Origin: Oscillospiraceae bacterium
GTDB taxonomy: Bacteria > Bacillota > Clostridia > Oscillospirales > CAG-272
Direction of reading: 5' to 3'
Assembly (NCBI GenBank): GCA_015063655.1
Contig: SVTU01000002.1
Coordinates: forward strand, 1 to 17,640
Length of the DNA stretch: 17,640 nucleotides
In this document: positions 1-7,277 of the stretch, piece after piece
Position numbering within the stretch: the stretch's first letter is position 1
Layout: the number at the start of each line of letters is the position of its first letter
The notes under the pieces: generated by a model
Told to the model about the DNA's origin: nothing
The model's database searches: none
What the model saw: only the letters and a program-made list of their open reading frames with translations
Program-made: the position numbers and the translations under genes

Positions 1-1102
1 CGGCGTGTGCGCTCTCGATGGCGGGAATGATGCCCTCCATGCGGGACAGACGGAAGAAGGCGTCGATGGTCTCTTCGTCGTTGATCACGTCGTATTTCAC
101 ACGTCCAAGGTCGTGCAGGAAGGCATGCTCAGGGCCCGAGGAAGGATAATCCAAGCCGCTTGCTACCGAGTACACGGGGGCAGGCTCACCGTTCTCGTCC
201 TTGAGCATGATGCTGTTAAAGCCGTGCATAATGCCCTCTGTGCCGTACTTGAGGCTGGCGGCATGGTCGCCAAGCTTTTCGCCCCGTCCAAGAGGCTCAA
301 TGCCGTAAATATCCACGGGGTCGTTGAGGAAGCCCGAGAAGATGCCCATGGCATTCGAGCCGCCGCCCACGCAGGCAACAACGGCGTCGGGCAGCTCGCC
401 CGTCATCGACAGAAATTGCTCTCTTGCCTCAATGCCCACCACGCTCTGGAAGTCTCTGACCATCATGGGGAAGGGGTGCGGGCCGAGCACCGAGCCAATG
501 CAGTAGATGGCGTCCTTGTACTCGTTGGCATAGGCGGCAAAGGCGGCGTCTACGGCCTCCTTGAGGGTCTGCAGGCCATCGGTGACCTCGATGACGTTGG
601 CACCGAGGATCTTCATGCGTGCCACGTTGGGAGCCTGCTTTTTGATGTCCACAGCACCCATGTAGATATCGCACTCAAGGCCAAAGTAGGCGGCGGCGGT
701 GGCCAGGGCCACGCCGTGCTGACCTGCGCCCGTTTCGGCGATCACCTTTTTCTTGCCCATGTACTTGGCAAGCAAGCCCTCGCCCATGCAGTGGTTGAGC
801 TTGTGCGCACCCGTGTGGTTCAGGTCCTCACGCTTGACGTACAGCTGCACGTTGCCAAGCGAACCCGACAGACGCTCCAGGTACGAAACGGGGGTGGGTC
901 TGCCCTGAAACTCCCGTCTGATCTTGCGCAGCTCACCGATGAATTTGGAGGATTTACAAATGGTGAAGTAGGCGTCCGTGATCTCGGCCATGGCCGCCTT
1001 CAGCTCGTCGGAAATGTACGTTCCGCCGTACTTGCCGAAATAGCCGTTTTCGTCGGGGTAATTCTTAAAATACGTGTCAAAGTCTACGTTTTGAAATTTC
1101 AT
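1..1102 (-). CDS. trpB: Tryptophan synthase beta chain (partial, C-terminus beyond window)
   Basis: This is the PLP enzyme that condenses indole with L-serine to give L-tryptophan, normally in an alpha2-beta2 complex with TrpA. About 367 residues are visible; the gene runs off the left edge, so the C-terminal part is missing (family length is about 400). The PLP lysine lies in HTGAHKLNH (K101), the catalytic glutamate in ETGAGQHG (about E123), and the PLP phosphate-binding loop is GGGSNA (about 245-250). These motifs match the classical TrpB1 type, not the longer TrpB2 type. The start ATG at 1102 is preceded by GGAGA at good spacing and gives the expected N-terminus containing GKYGGTYIS. Expression is probably controlled by the T-box leader directly upstream. 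Whether trpA follows cannot be seen. Identification is secure. Confidence 0.97.
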   Translation of the reverse strand, partial: MKFQNVDFDTYFKNYPDENGYFGKYGGTYISDELKAAMAEITDAYFTICKSSKFIGELRKIRREFQGRPTPVSYLERLSGSLGNVQLYVKREDLNHTGAHKLNHCMGEGLLAKYMGKKKVIAETGAGQHGVALATAAAYFGLECDIYMGAVDIKKQAPNVARMKILGANVIEVTDGLQTLKEAVDAAFAAYANEYKDAIYCIGSVLGPHPFPMMVRDFQSVVGIEAREQFLSMTGELPDAVVACVGGGSNAMGIFSGFLNDPVDIYGIEPLGRGEKLGDHAASLKYGTEGIMHGFNSIMLKDENGEPAPVYSVASGLDYPSSGPEHAFLHDLGRVKYDVINDEETIDAFFRLSRMEGIIPAIESAHA

Positions 1103-1205
1103 GATCGTGTCTCCTTATGTATACGTTAGTGTGTGCTTTGTGTTGTGTGAGGGAAGGCGAGAGCGTCGCCATCGACGGGTTAAGCGTATCATTGTGACCT
1201 CCAAA

Positions 1206-1242
1206 CAAAAAATCCCTGACAGAGGGATAGCCTCTGTCAAGG
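1206..1242 (-). terminator. Intrinsic terminator of the trpB T-box leader
   Basis: On the minus strand CCTTGACAGAGG (1231-1242) pairs with CCTCTGTCAGGG (1214-1225) around a short loop, followed by a run of six T residues. It competes with the T-box antiterminator through its CCTTG arm. Confidence 0.92.
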
Positions 1243-1472
1243 ACGAATACAAGATCCGCGGTGCCACCTTGCTTCACACGTGTGTGTGCGCTTATTGGAT
1301 ACTGACATATCCTTGGTCCGTAACGCAGACCGTGCGTCGCAGAATACTCGGAGGCGTCTCCTTTGACTGCGCCCTCAGCGGTCCATTTGCAAGACAGTGT
1401 TCTAACCCGACTCTCAGCATCGCAGGCTCTCTGTGTAGTCTTATCTTACGTTATCTCCGCTTCAACGGTTAT
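1206..1472 (-). promoter_or_regulatory. T-box riboswitch (tRNA-Trp specific) upstream of trpB
   Basis: On the minus strand the leader carries the T-box core AAGGTGGCACCGCGG at 1256-1270, followed by an intrinsic terminator at 1206-1242. Stem I elements are present: AGAGAG near the 5' end, and the specifier context TGGACCGCTGAGGGC. The specifier codon is TGG (1383-1385), so the leader should read uncharged tRNA-Trp, which fits trpB. The antiterminator can form by pairing CAAGG (1267-1271) with CCTTG (1238-1242). The second strand is also the first five bases of the terminator stem, so the two structures are mutually exclusive. Uncharged tRNA-Trp should favour antitermination and trpB expression. 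The core motif and terminator are seen directly; the stem I folding is inferred by analogy. Confidence 0.93.
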
Positions 1473-1478
1473 GTGGTT

Positions 1479-1507
1479 ATTATACGCAAGCTTTGGCATT
1501 TTGTCAA
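1479..1507 (-). promoter_or_regulatory. Sigma-A type promoter for the trpB leader
   Basis: On the minus strand a perfect -35 TTGACA (1502-1507) is separated by 17 bp from a perfect -10 TATAAT (1479-1484). Transcription should start near 1472, at the beginning of the T-box leader. Confidence 0.93.
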
Positions 1508-1517
1508 GAGGTTTTGC

Positions 1518-1554
1518 AAAAAAAGGGAAAAAATGCACGCCTTGGCGCTTATCC
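1518..1554 (-). terminator. Weak possible terminator at the end of the zip operon
   Basis: On the minus strand CTTGG and CCAAG flank a 7-nt loop that includes the zip stop codon, and two T-rich runs (T6 and T7) follow within about 20 nt. The stem is only 5 bp, so the call is tentative. It would separate the five-gene operon from the trpB promoter immediately downstream. Confidence 0.35.
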
Positions 1555-2301
1555 AAGCAGAATATCCATGGCCATCATCAGGCAAAAGCCGACGAGCAGA
1601 GCATACGTAGCTCCTCGCTGGCTGCCGTGCGCATGGGTCTCGGGGATCATTTCATCACTGATGACGTACAGCATCGTGCCGCCCGCAAACGCCAGCGCAA
1701 AGGGGAGAATGGCAGAGGCAAGGCTCACGGCAAAGTAGCCGATAAACGTACCCACAACCTCCACAAGGCCCGTCAGTGCCGCAATGGCAAAGGTGCGGCG
1801 GGGGCGAATGCCCGCCGACAGCATGGGGGCAATGATCACCATGCCCTCGGGGATATTTTGCAGGGCGATACCGCCTGCGATCAGCAGAGCCTGCGAGGTG
1901 TCTCCCGAGCCGAAGCCCACGCCTGCGGCAATGCCCTCGGGCAGGTTGTGAATGGCAATGGCACTGACGAAGAGCAACACCTTGCCGAGGCTTCCGTTGG
2001 CATGTGTCTCATTGTCAATGCCCGCCAGCTTGTGCAGGTGGGGAACAAGCTTATCCACCAGGTTGATGCATATCGCACCCACAAACACGCCCACTATGGT
2101 GATGAGCAACGAAAAGCGTCCCCCGTATTCCAGAGAGGGCAGGATCAGTCCCAGCACAGCGGCGGCCAGCATGACGCCTGCCGCAAAGGCAAGCACGATA
2201 TCGGAAAAGGCGTGAGAGAGCTTTTTGAAGGCAAAGCCGATGGCAGCACCGATCACGGTGGCGCCTCCCACACCGAGTGCGGTCAATAATACAACGTTCA
2301 C
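1549..2301 (-). CDS. ZIP family divalent metal transporter
   Basis: This 250-residue integral membrane protein belongs to the ZIP (ZupT/GufA-like) family, which moves Zn2+ and sometimes Fe2+, Mn2+ or other divalent metals into the cytoplasm. The two hallmark metal-site helices are present: HNLPEG (H118 to G123) and QNIPEG (about N149 to G153). A DEMIPETHAHG segment at about 216-226 matches the family's DELIPE region. Hydrophobic helices fill the rest, and the length fits the bacterial family. The start is GTG at 2301, with AAAGGAG about 8 nt upstream. It is the last gene of an apparent operon, 24 bp after the nitroreductase stop. Metal specificity cannot be read from sequence; ZupT is the closest named type but I do not assign it. 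Confidence 0.93.
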   Translation of the reverse strand: MNVVLLTALGVGGATVIGAAIGFAFKKLSHAFSDIVLAFAAGVMLAAAVLGLILPSLEYGGRFSLLITIVGVFVGAICINLVDKLVPHLHKLAGIDNETHANGSLGKVLLFVSAIAIHNLPEGIAAGVGFGSGDTSQALLIAGGIALQNIPEGMVIIAPMLSAGIRPRRTFAIAALTGLVEVVGTFIGYFAVSLASAILPFALAFAGGTMLYVISDEMIPETHAHGSQRGATYALLVGFCLMMAMDILLG

Positions 2302-2325
2302 GGTTATTCTCCTTTACGGATAGGA

Positions 2326-2856
2326 TTAGTCACGGTAAGAGACAAGCTCGGAGAGCGGCTTGCGCTTCTTTGACCTATGCGGGTCGTCCTCGGCGGCATA
2401 GCCCAACGTCACCGCCAGACGTACGGGCTTATCCACACCGCAGAGGCGACGAAGCTTGTCATCGTCAAACCACCCGAGAATGCAGGTGCTGAGTCCCTGT
2501 GCCGTTGCCTCGGCGGTCAGATACGCCACGGCAATGCCGATATCCATGGAGCGATAGTCGTTTCCCTTGGCCTTCGCACCAAGAGCGGCCGAGGCCACGT
2601 AGGCTTCCTCGGAGATCACCAAAAGCAGGGGAGCGTCGGCGGCAAAGCGGTTCATGCCCATGCCCATGCACGCTTCGGCCGCTTGCTTGGCGGCCTCGCC
2701 CCGACACACGGTGACGTGATAGGGCTGGCCGTTGCAGGCAGAGGGGGCAAGGCGCACCGCCTCCAATACGGCTTGGAGCTTATCGTCCTCCACGCCTCTT
2801 GCGGGGTCGTAGCGGCGGCAGGACTGGCGGGCTTCGGCAATATCAAAAAAGTTCAT
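2326..2856 (-). CDS. Nitroreductase family FMN-dependent oxidoreductase
   Basis: This 176-residue protein belongs to the small NAD(P)H:FMN nitroreductase family. The N-terminal RQSCRRYDP (about residues 10-18) is the family's FMN phosphate-contacting RRS-like segment. LAPSACNGQPYHVTV (about 37-50) is the typical APSxxNxQPW-like motif. The C-terminal half has the MDIGIAVAYLTAEATAQGL helix (104-122) and the LGYAAED strand/turn (151-157). I chose the ATG at 2856 because GAAAGG lies just upstream; a longer frame from 2901 would overlap the preceding gene's end. It sits 13 bp after the second chromate transporter gene and 24 bp before zip, so it is probably cotranscribed with both. Family members reduce nitroaromatics, quinones, flavins and sometimes chromate; the natural substrate here is unknown. 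Confidence 0.92.
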   Translation of the reverse strand: MNFFDIAEARQSCRRYDPARGVEDDKLQAVLEAVRLAPSACNGQPYHVTVCRGEAAKQAAEACMGMGMNRFAADAPLLLVISEEAYVASAALGAKAKGNDYRSMDIGIAVAYLTAEATAQGLSTCILGWFDDDKLRRLCGVDKPVRLAVTLGYAAEDDPHRSKKRKPLSELVSYRD

Positions 2857-2869
2857 AGAGCATCCTTTC

Positions 2870-3448
2870 TCAGGCGGCGAAGGGATATAGGAGCAACCCA
2901 AGGCCTGCCGAAATGAGTATCATGATAATGGGAGAGGGGGCTTTTTTGCGGATCGAGCTGTATACGATGCGAATGCCGATCAGCACGGCGAGAATGACGG
3001 CACCGATGACGTCAAGGCTTACGGGGTCCTTCCACATGGACATGCCGAGGAGCTGACCGATGAGCAGTGTGGCGGCGGTGGCGAGGATCAAGCCCACCAC
3101 AACGGGGCGCACGCCGACAAGGAAGGCGTTCACGCCTTTATACTGCAGCAGATTGCGAATGACGGTGGAGATCAGCAGAATGATCACAAAGGCGGGAAGC
3201 ACAACGGCCAGCGTGGCGAGAAGAGCGCCAAGCACACCGCCCTGCGACGAGCCGATAAAGGTAGCCATATTGACGGCGATGGGCCCCGGGGTGGACTCGG
3301 AAACGGCGATCCTGTTGAGAAGCTCCTCCTCGGTGAGCCAGCCGTGCGAGAGCACCTCCTCACGGATGAGCGAGAGCATGCCGTAGCCGCCGCCGAAGGA
3401 GACGGCACCGATCTTCAAAAAGGTGAGAAACAGCTGAAGGTAGATCAT
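2870..3448 (-). CDS. Chromate transporter (ChrA), half-size subunit 2
   Basis: This 192-residue membrane protein is a single-domain member of the CHR (chromate ion transporter) family. The family signature FGGGYGM is at residues 18-24 and STPGPIAVN at 52-60, with several hydrophobic helices filling the rest. Short-chain CHR proteins are usually encoded in tandem pairs and are thought to work together as a heteromer. Here the start codon overlaps the stop of the other half by an ATGA junction at 3445-3448, which suggests translational coupling and equal production. The ribosome binding site AAAGGAGGG is inside the end of the upstream gene. Chromate is the known substrate for characterised relatives; sulfate or another oxyanion is also possible. 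Confidence 0.93.
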   Translation of the reverse strand: MIYLQLFLTFLKIGAVSFGGGYGMLSLIREEVLSHGWLTEEELLNRIAVSESTPGPIAVNMATFIGSSQGGVLGALLATLAVVLPAFVIILLISTVIRNLLQYKGVNAFLVGVRPVVVGLILATAATLLIGQLLGMSMWKDPVSLDVIGAVILAVLIGIRIVYSSIRKKAPSPIIMILISAGLGLLLYPFAA

Positions 3449-4029
3449 GCCTTGCCCTCCTTTCTTCTGTCAGACAGAGAACGGATCAGGTAGGCCGCTA
3501 CGCCGACCGTGCCGCCAATGAGGATATAGAACACGGTTGAGAAGGAAACGGCAAACAGGGACAGCGTGACCATCACGCCCACCGTCAGGCACAGCATGAC
3601 GATATTCAAGGGCGTTTTTTTCATATGCTTGAGCATGCGAAGGCCTGCCGAGCCGATCAGGTATACCACGCACATCTGAATGCCGCGGAAGGCATACGCC
3701 ACGTACGTTAGCGACAAAAAGGCATCGAAGAAAAGGGAAATAACGTAGATGATAACGAAGGAGGGAATGCATACGGCAACGGTGGCACACACCGAGCCAA
3801 GCACGCCGAGCAGGCGGTAGCCGAGGTAGGTGGCACAGTTGATGGCAATGGGACCCGGGGTGGATTCCGCAATGGCGACCATGTCGGTGAACTCCTCGTG
3901 GGTCATCCAGCCTCGCTTGAGGATCAGCTCACTTTCCAAGAGGGCGATCATGGCATAGCCGCCGCCAAAGGTGAACAGACCGATCTTGAGCATGGTGAAA
4001 AACAATCGGGTAAATGATGCTTGCTTCAT
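3445..4029 (-). CDS. Chromate transporter (ChrA), half-size subunit 1
   Basis: This is the upstream partner of the CHR pair, 194 residues when started at the ATG at 4029. FGGGYAM is at residues 21-27 and STPGPIAIN at 56-64, the same two signatures in the same order as in its neighbour, so the two genes are diverged duplicates. A longer frame reaching 4149 is open, but AAAAGGAGACACC sits directly before 4029 and gives an N-terminus that aligns with the partner. The start overlaps the stop codon of the AraC-type regulator by ATGA (4026-4029). It is therefore the first structural gene of that regulator's operon, consistent with local control of oxyanion transport. Confidence 0.93.
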   Translation of the reverse strand: MKQASFTRLFFTMLKIGLFTFGGGYAMIALLESELILKRGWMTHEEFTDMVAIAESTPGPIAINCATYLGYRLLGVLGSVCATVAVCIPSFVIIYVISLFFDAFLSLTYVAYAFRGIQMCVVYLIGSAGLRMLKHMKKTPLNIVMLCLTVGVMVTLSLFAVSFSTVFYILIGGTVGVAAYLIRSLSDRRKEGKA

Positions 4030-4952
4030 GGTGTCTCCTTTTGAGATGATAGTCGTGTGTCCCCGTGCTTGCGGTAGAGGGCGGGGGTTGTGCCGTATCG
4101 GCGGGAAAACTCCCGATAAAAGCCCGAGCGTGAGGAGAAGCCAACGCATTCTCCAATGGCCTCAATGGTCATATCCGTTGTGCGCAGCAGCTGCTCGGCG
4201 GCATCGATGCGCCGATCCATAATGACGGCATGCAGGGTCTTGCCGTAGCGCTTGCGTACAATGCGGTCGAGCTGACGTGTGCTGACAAACAGATAGGCGG
4301 CGATGCTCTCGGCACGAAGCTCACGGTTGCTGAATTGGCTGAGCAGATCGTCCAGGGCCATCATGCGCTGAACGTCGTTGATCCTGCTCGGGGCGCTTGC
4401 GTCAATGTCGGCAAGACACAAGGCCTCGTGCGGATATGATAGGATGCTGAGCAGTAGCTCCACCATGTGCAGGGCGGGCAGGATGCTGTCGGCGTTCTCG
4501 GGTGCGGCGGTCATGATCCGGGTCAGCGTGTCGAATATGAGGGGACACTGACGGAACACCATGATGCGGTCTCCCTCCGCTAAGGGAGCGAGCTGTGCGT
4601 ATATATCCTTGTATTCCGATCCCTCACGCATATGCCGTTTGTGGCACATAAAGGAAATGACGTTGGTTTCGGAGCCTTGCGAGAGGGGATAGCTGTGATG
4701 AAGCAGACCTGAGGGGATGATGGCGGCATCGCCCTCATAGAGCGTGAGCATACCGCCTGCAAAGGCAATATACAGATGCCCCCGTCCGCAGGCAAACAGC
4801 TCGCCCGAGGCATGGCTGTGCATGGTCAGGGTCAGCGGGCTGTTATACTCGTCCTCCTCGGGAGAGTCCTTGGGGTGAAAGAGCAGGCGAAATACCGTAT
4901 TTTCAATATGGATGTTGTGCTCATATCGCGTATATGGCAGAGGATGTGACAT
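4026..4952 (-). CDS. AraC family transcriptional regulator
   Basis: This 308-residue protein has an N-terminal cupin-like sensor half (about 40-100, with histidines in MHSHASGE and LHHSYPL) and a C-terminal AraC/XylS DNA-binding half (about 205-295). The latter contains both helix-turn-helix units: SIAAYLFVSTRQLDRIVRKR (216-235), and MTIEAIGECVGF followed by SGFYREFSRRYGTTPALYR (261-294). AraC proteins usually bind a small ligand and activate nearby promoters. It is the first gene of the ChrA/ChrA/nitroreductase/ZIP operon and overlaps the first chrA by 4 nt, so it probably regulates its own operon. The start ATG at 4952 has AAGGAGGG upstream. The ligand is unknown. Confidence 0.94.
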   Translation of the reverse strand: MSHPLPYTRYEHNIHIENTVFRLLFHPKDSPEEDEYNSPLTLTMHSHASGELFACGRGHLYIAFAGGMLTLYEGDAAIIPSGLLHHSYPLSQGSETNVISFMCHKRHMREGSEYKDIYAQLAPLAEGDRIMVFRQCPLIFDTLTRIMTAAPENADSILPALHMVELLLSILSYPHEALCLADIDASAPSRINDVQRMMALDDLLSQFSNRELRAESIAAYLFVSTRQLDRIVRKRYGKTLHAVIMDRRIDAAEQLLRTTDMTIEAIGECVGFSSRSGFYREFSRRYGTTPALYRKHGDTRLSSQKETP

Positions 4953-4981
4953 GATCGCCCTCCTTATACAGACTTAATCAA

Positions 4982-5010
4982 ATTGTATCATACGTCAAGG
5001 GGAAAGTCAA
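4982..5010 (-). promoter_or_regulatory. Sigma-A type promoter for the araC-chrA operon
   Basis: On the minus strand -35 TTGACT (5005-5010) and -10 TACAAT (4982-4987) are 17 bp apart, about 30 nt before the regulator's start codon. Confidence 0.85.
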
Positions 5011-5016
5011 GTGCGG

Positions 5017-5032
5017 AAATGCCGAAAAATGC
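5017..5032. repeat. Direct repeat AAATGC with 10-bp period (possible operator)
   Basis: Two copies of AAATGC (5017-5022 and 5027-5032 on the plus strand) are exactly 10 bp apart, one helical turn. They lie just upstream of the -35 element of the araC promoter and between the two divergent promoters. AraC-family activators often bind direct repeats in this position. The repeat is short and could be chance. Confidence 0.3.
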
Positions 5033-5062
5033 AGGTTGCACAAGTAAGGGAAAAAATAGTAG

Positions 5063-5091
5063 TTGACTTTTTGGGGAAAAGCCGTTATAAT
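5063..5091 (+). promoter_or_regulatory. Sigma-A type promoter for the rpiR-cmk-ispH operon
   Basis: -35 TTGACT (5063-5068) and -10 TATAAT (5086-5091) are separated by 17 bp, about 60 nt before the rpiR start. It is divergent from the araC promoter, with about 50 bp between the two -35 boxes. Confidence 0.9.
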
Positions 5092-5152
5092 GATATGATA
5101 GAAGTTGTGTGCCGAATGGTCGGTATTTTGGATAAAAAGGACGGTAGCCGTG

Positions 5153-6016
5153 ATGAACAGAGACATGCTGGGAGAATTGGAAGCCAAGCTTCCTTCGTTT
5201 TCCAAGGGTCAAAAAATGATTGCCAAGTATATTCTGTCGCACTATGAGAAGGCGGCATATATGACGGCGGCACGCCTTGGGGAGTGCGTGGCGGTCTCCG
5301 AATCCACGGTGGTGCGCTTTGCCAAGGATATGGGCTTTGAGGGGTATCCCGATTTCCGCAAGGCTCTGCAGGAGGTGGTGCGCACACGCCTGACAACGGT
5401 GGGACGCATTGAGGTCAGTGATAGCCTCATTGGCGAGGGCGACGTGCTCACAAAGGTGCTGAACGCCGATATGGAGAAGCTGCGCCATACGCTGGACGGC
5501 ATCGACAGGGATGCCTTCCGCAGGGCAGTGGAAAGATTGGTGCAGGCACGCAAGATCTACGTGATGGGTGTTCGCTCGTCCTCGTATCTTGCAGGCTTCC
5601 TTGCCCACCATCTGCGCATGGTGACCGATCACGTGCGCCTGGTGCAGACCACCTCACGCAGTGACATGTTTGAGGAGATCATGAGTATCGAGGAGAATGA
5701 CGTGATGATCGTGATCACCTTCCCACGGTATTCCAAGAGCATCATCAATGCGGCGGACTATGCGCACAGCGCAGGGGCAGACGTCATTGCCATCACCGAC
5801 AGCGATGCCTCGCCTGTGGCGCAAAAGGCAGATCAGCTTTTGCTTGCACAGAGCGATATGGCATCCTTTATCGATTCGCTCGTAGCCCCGCTGAGCATCA
5901 TCAACGCTCTGCTCGTGGCGGTGGCCCGTATGAAAAAGGATGACCTTGTGGTCAGACTCCGCCGCCTGGAGGATATTTGGGAGGAATACGATGTCTACGC
6001 CAAAAACCCTCGGTAA
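5153..6016 (+). CDS. MurR/RpiR family transcriptional regulator
   Basis: This 287-residue protein has an N-terminal RpiR-type helix-turn-helix (about 1-77; AARLGECVAVSESTVVRFAK at 39-58) and a C-terminal SIS sugar-isomerase domain (about 120-250; MGVRSSSYLA at 138-147, VMIVITFPRYSKS at 184-196, and VIAITDSDASPVA at 211-223). Such regulators bind a phosphosugar through the SIS domain and control sugar or cell-wall metabolism genes. I used the ATG at 5153; the GTG directly before it at 5150 is in frame and is 8 nt from AAGGA, so it is an equally possible start. The gene heads an operon of housekeeping genes, and its end overlaps the next gene by 26 nt. Its ligand and targets are not visible. 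Confidence 0.93.
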   Translation: MNRDMLGELEAKLPSFSKGQKMIAKYILSHYEKAAYMTAARLGECVAVSESTVVRFAKDMGFEGYPDFRKALQEVVRTRLTTVGRIEVSDSLIGEGDVLTKVLNADMEKLRHTLDGIDRDAFRRAVERLVQARKIYVMGVRSSSYLAGFLAHHLRMVTDHVRLVQTTSRSDMFEEIMSIEENDVMIVITFPRYSKSIINAADYAHSAGADVIAITDSDASPVAQKADQLLLAQSDMASFIDSLVAPLSIINALLVAVARMKKDDLVVRLRRLEDIWEEYDVYAKNPR

Positions 6017-7277
6017 CGTATGTGACGTGCTGGTGGTGGGCAGCGGTGCGGCAGGCATGATGGCTGCCGTGTCGGCGGCAAGAGCGGGTGCCTCGGTGCT
6101 TCTTGTTGAGCGCATGGAGCATGGCGGGCGCAAGCTTCGCATTACGGGCAAGGGACGGTGTAACCTGACCAATGACTGTACGCTTGAGGAGCTTTTGCCG
6201 AACGTTCCCACCAATCCACGCTTTCTGTATGCGGCCCTTCGCCGCTTTTCCCCTGCCGATACCATGGCGTTCTTTGAGGCTGAGGGCGTGCCCCTCAAGA
6301 CCGAGCGGGGACGGCGTGTCTTTCCCGTTTCCGACCGAGCTGAGGATATTGTGGATGCGCTTGTCGGCGCATGCCGACAGAGCGGCGTGCGGACCGTGCG
6401 CGGGCGCGTGACCTCACTGATCTCGGCGAACGGGAGCGTATGCGGCGTTAAAACCGAGGACGGGGCAAGCTTTGCTTCGCGGGCGGTGATCCTGGCCACG
6501 GGCGGCCGCTCCTATCCCCGAACGGGGTCAACGGGAGACGGCTATGCGCTGTGTGCCTCTGTGGGGCATACCGTAACGCCGATCCTGCCCTCGCTTGTGC
6601 CTATCGTTTCGCATGACCGCACCTGCGCACGCTTGCAGGGGCTGTCTCTGCGCAACGTGTCCTTAACCGTAAAGGGGCAGAACGGCAAAGCGGTATACAC
6701 CGATTTTGGAGAAATGATGTTTACGCACTTTGGCCTTACGGGGCCGATGGTGCTTTCCGCCTCGGCGCATATCCCCGATATAGCCCCCGGGCGTTATCGT
6801 GCCGTGATCGATCTCAAGCCCGCCTTGGACGAAAAGCAGCTTGACGCACGGATTCTTTCGGATTTTTCGCAAGCACGCAATAAGGACTTTATCAACGCTC
6901 TTGACGCCCTGCTGCCGCAGAAGCTGATCCCGATCATCGTGGAGCGCTCGGGCATTCCCGAGCGGCAAAAGGTCAACGCGGTGACCAAGGAGCAAAGAGC
7001 GGCGCTGCTTCGGGCTATCAAGTGCTTTGAGATACCCCTTGACGGCTTCCGCCCGATCGATGAGGCGATCGTGACCAAGGGCGGCGTCAACGTCAAGGAG
7101 ATCACCCCCTCCACCATGGCCTCCAAGCTGTGCCGAGGCTTGTACGTGGCGGGTGAGCTTTTGGACGTAGATGCCTATACGGGCGGCTACAATCTTCAAA
7201 TTGCGTTTGCAACAGGCGTTTTGGCGGGCGAGAGCGCCGCTTATGAAACACAAATAAAGGAAGGAATACAGATATGA
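5991..7277 (+). CDS. BaiN/HI0933-type FAD-dependent oxidoreductase
   Basis: This 428-residue flavoprotein matches the HI0933/BaiN family (annotated as NAD(P)/FAD-dependent or aminoacetone oxidase-like enzymes). The FAD dinucleotide fold GSGAAG is at 17-22, followed by the family signature RKLRITGKGRCNLTN (about 45-59). ATGGRSYPRTGSTGDGY lies in the middle region. The C-terminal FAD motif GLYVAGELLDVDAYTGGYN closes the protein. The ATG at 5991 has GGAGGA 6 nt upstream and lies inside the end of rpiR, so the genes are probably translationally coupled. Its stop overlaps the cmk start (ATGA). The reaction is not established for most members. This gene commonly lies beside cmk in Clostridia. Confidence 0.92.
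   Translation: MSTPKTLGNVCDVLVVGSGAAGMMAAVSAARAGASVLLVERMEHGGRKLRITGKGRCNLTNDCTLEELLPNVPTNPRFLYAALRRFSPADTMAFFEAEGVPLKTERGRRVFPVSDRAEDIVDALVGACRQSGVRTVRGRVTSLISANGSVCGVKTEDGASFASRAVILATGGRSYPRTGSTGDGYALCASVGHTVTPILPSLVPIVSHDRTCARLQGLSLRNVSLTVKGQNGKAVYTDFGEMMFTHFGLTGPMVLSASAHIPDIAPGRYRAVIDLKPALDEKQLDARILSDFSQARNKDFINALDALLPQKLIPIIVERSGIPERQKVNAVTKEQRAALLRAIKCFEIPLDGFRPIDEAIVTKGGVNVKEITPSTMASKLCRGLYVAGELLDVDAYTGGYNLQIAFATGVLAGESAAYETQIKEGIQI

Larger units (their letters stand above)
1103..1548 (-). other. 446-bp non-coding region between zip and trpB
   Basis: From right to left this region holds the 3' end of the zip transcript, the trpB promoter (1479-1507), the T-box leader with terminator (1206-1472), and about 100 nt of untranslated leader (1103-1205) that ends in the trpB ribosome binding site. 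I see no coding region in it. Open frames crossing it do not have a convincing start or family match. Confidence 0.8.

Noticed and set aside
5..1129. Open frame on the plus strand opposite trpB
   Set aside because: Antisense shadow of trpB, which has all catalytic motifs.
1363..2289. Plus-strand frame of about 308 codons opposite zip
   Set aside because: Highly polar, low-complexity translation that runs through the T-box leader and is antisense to a clear ZIP transporter.
5654..6499. Minus-strand frame spanning rpiR and the flavoprotein gene
   Set aside because: Covers two well-supported genes on the other strand and shows no domain.
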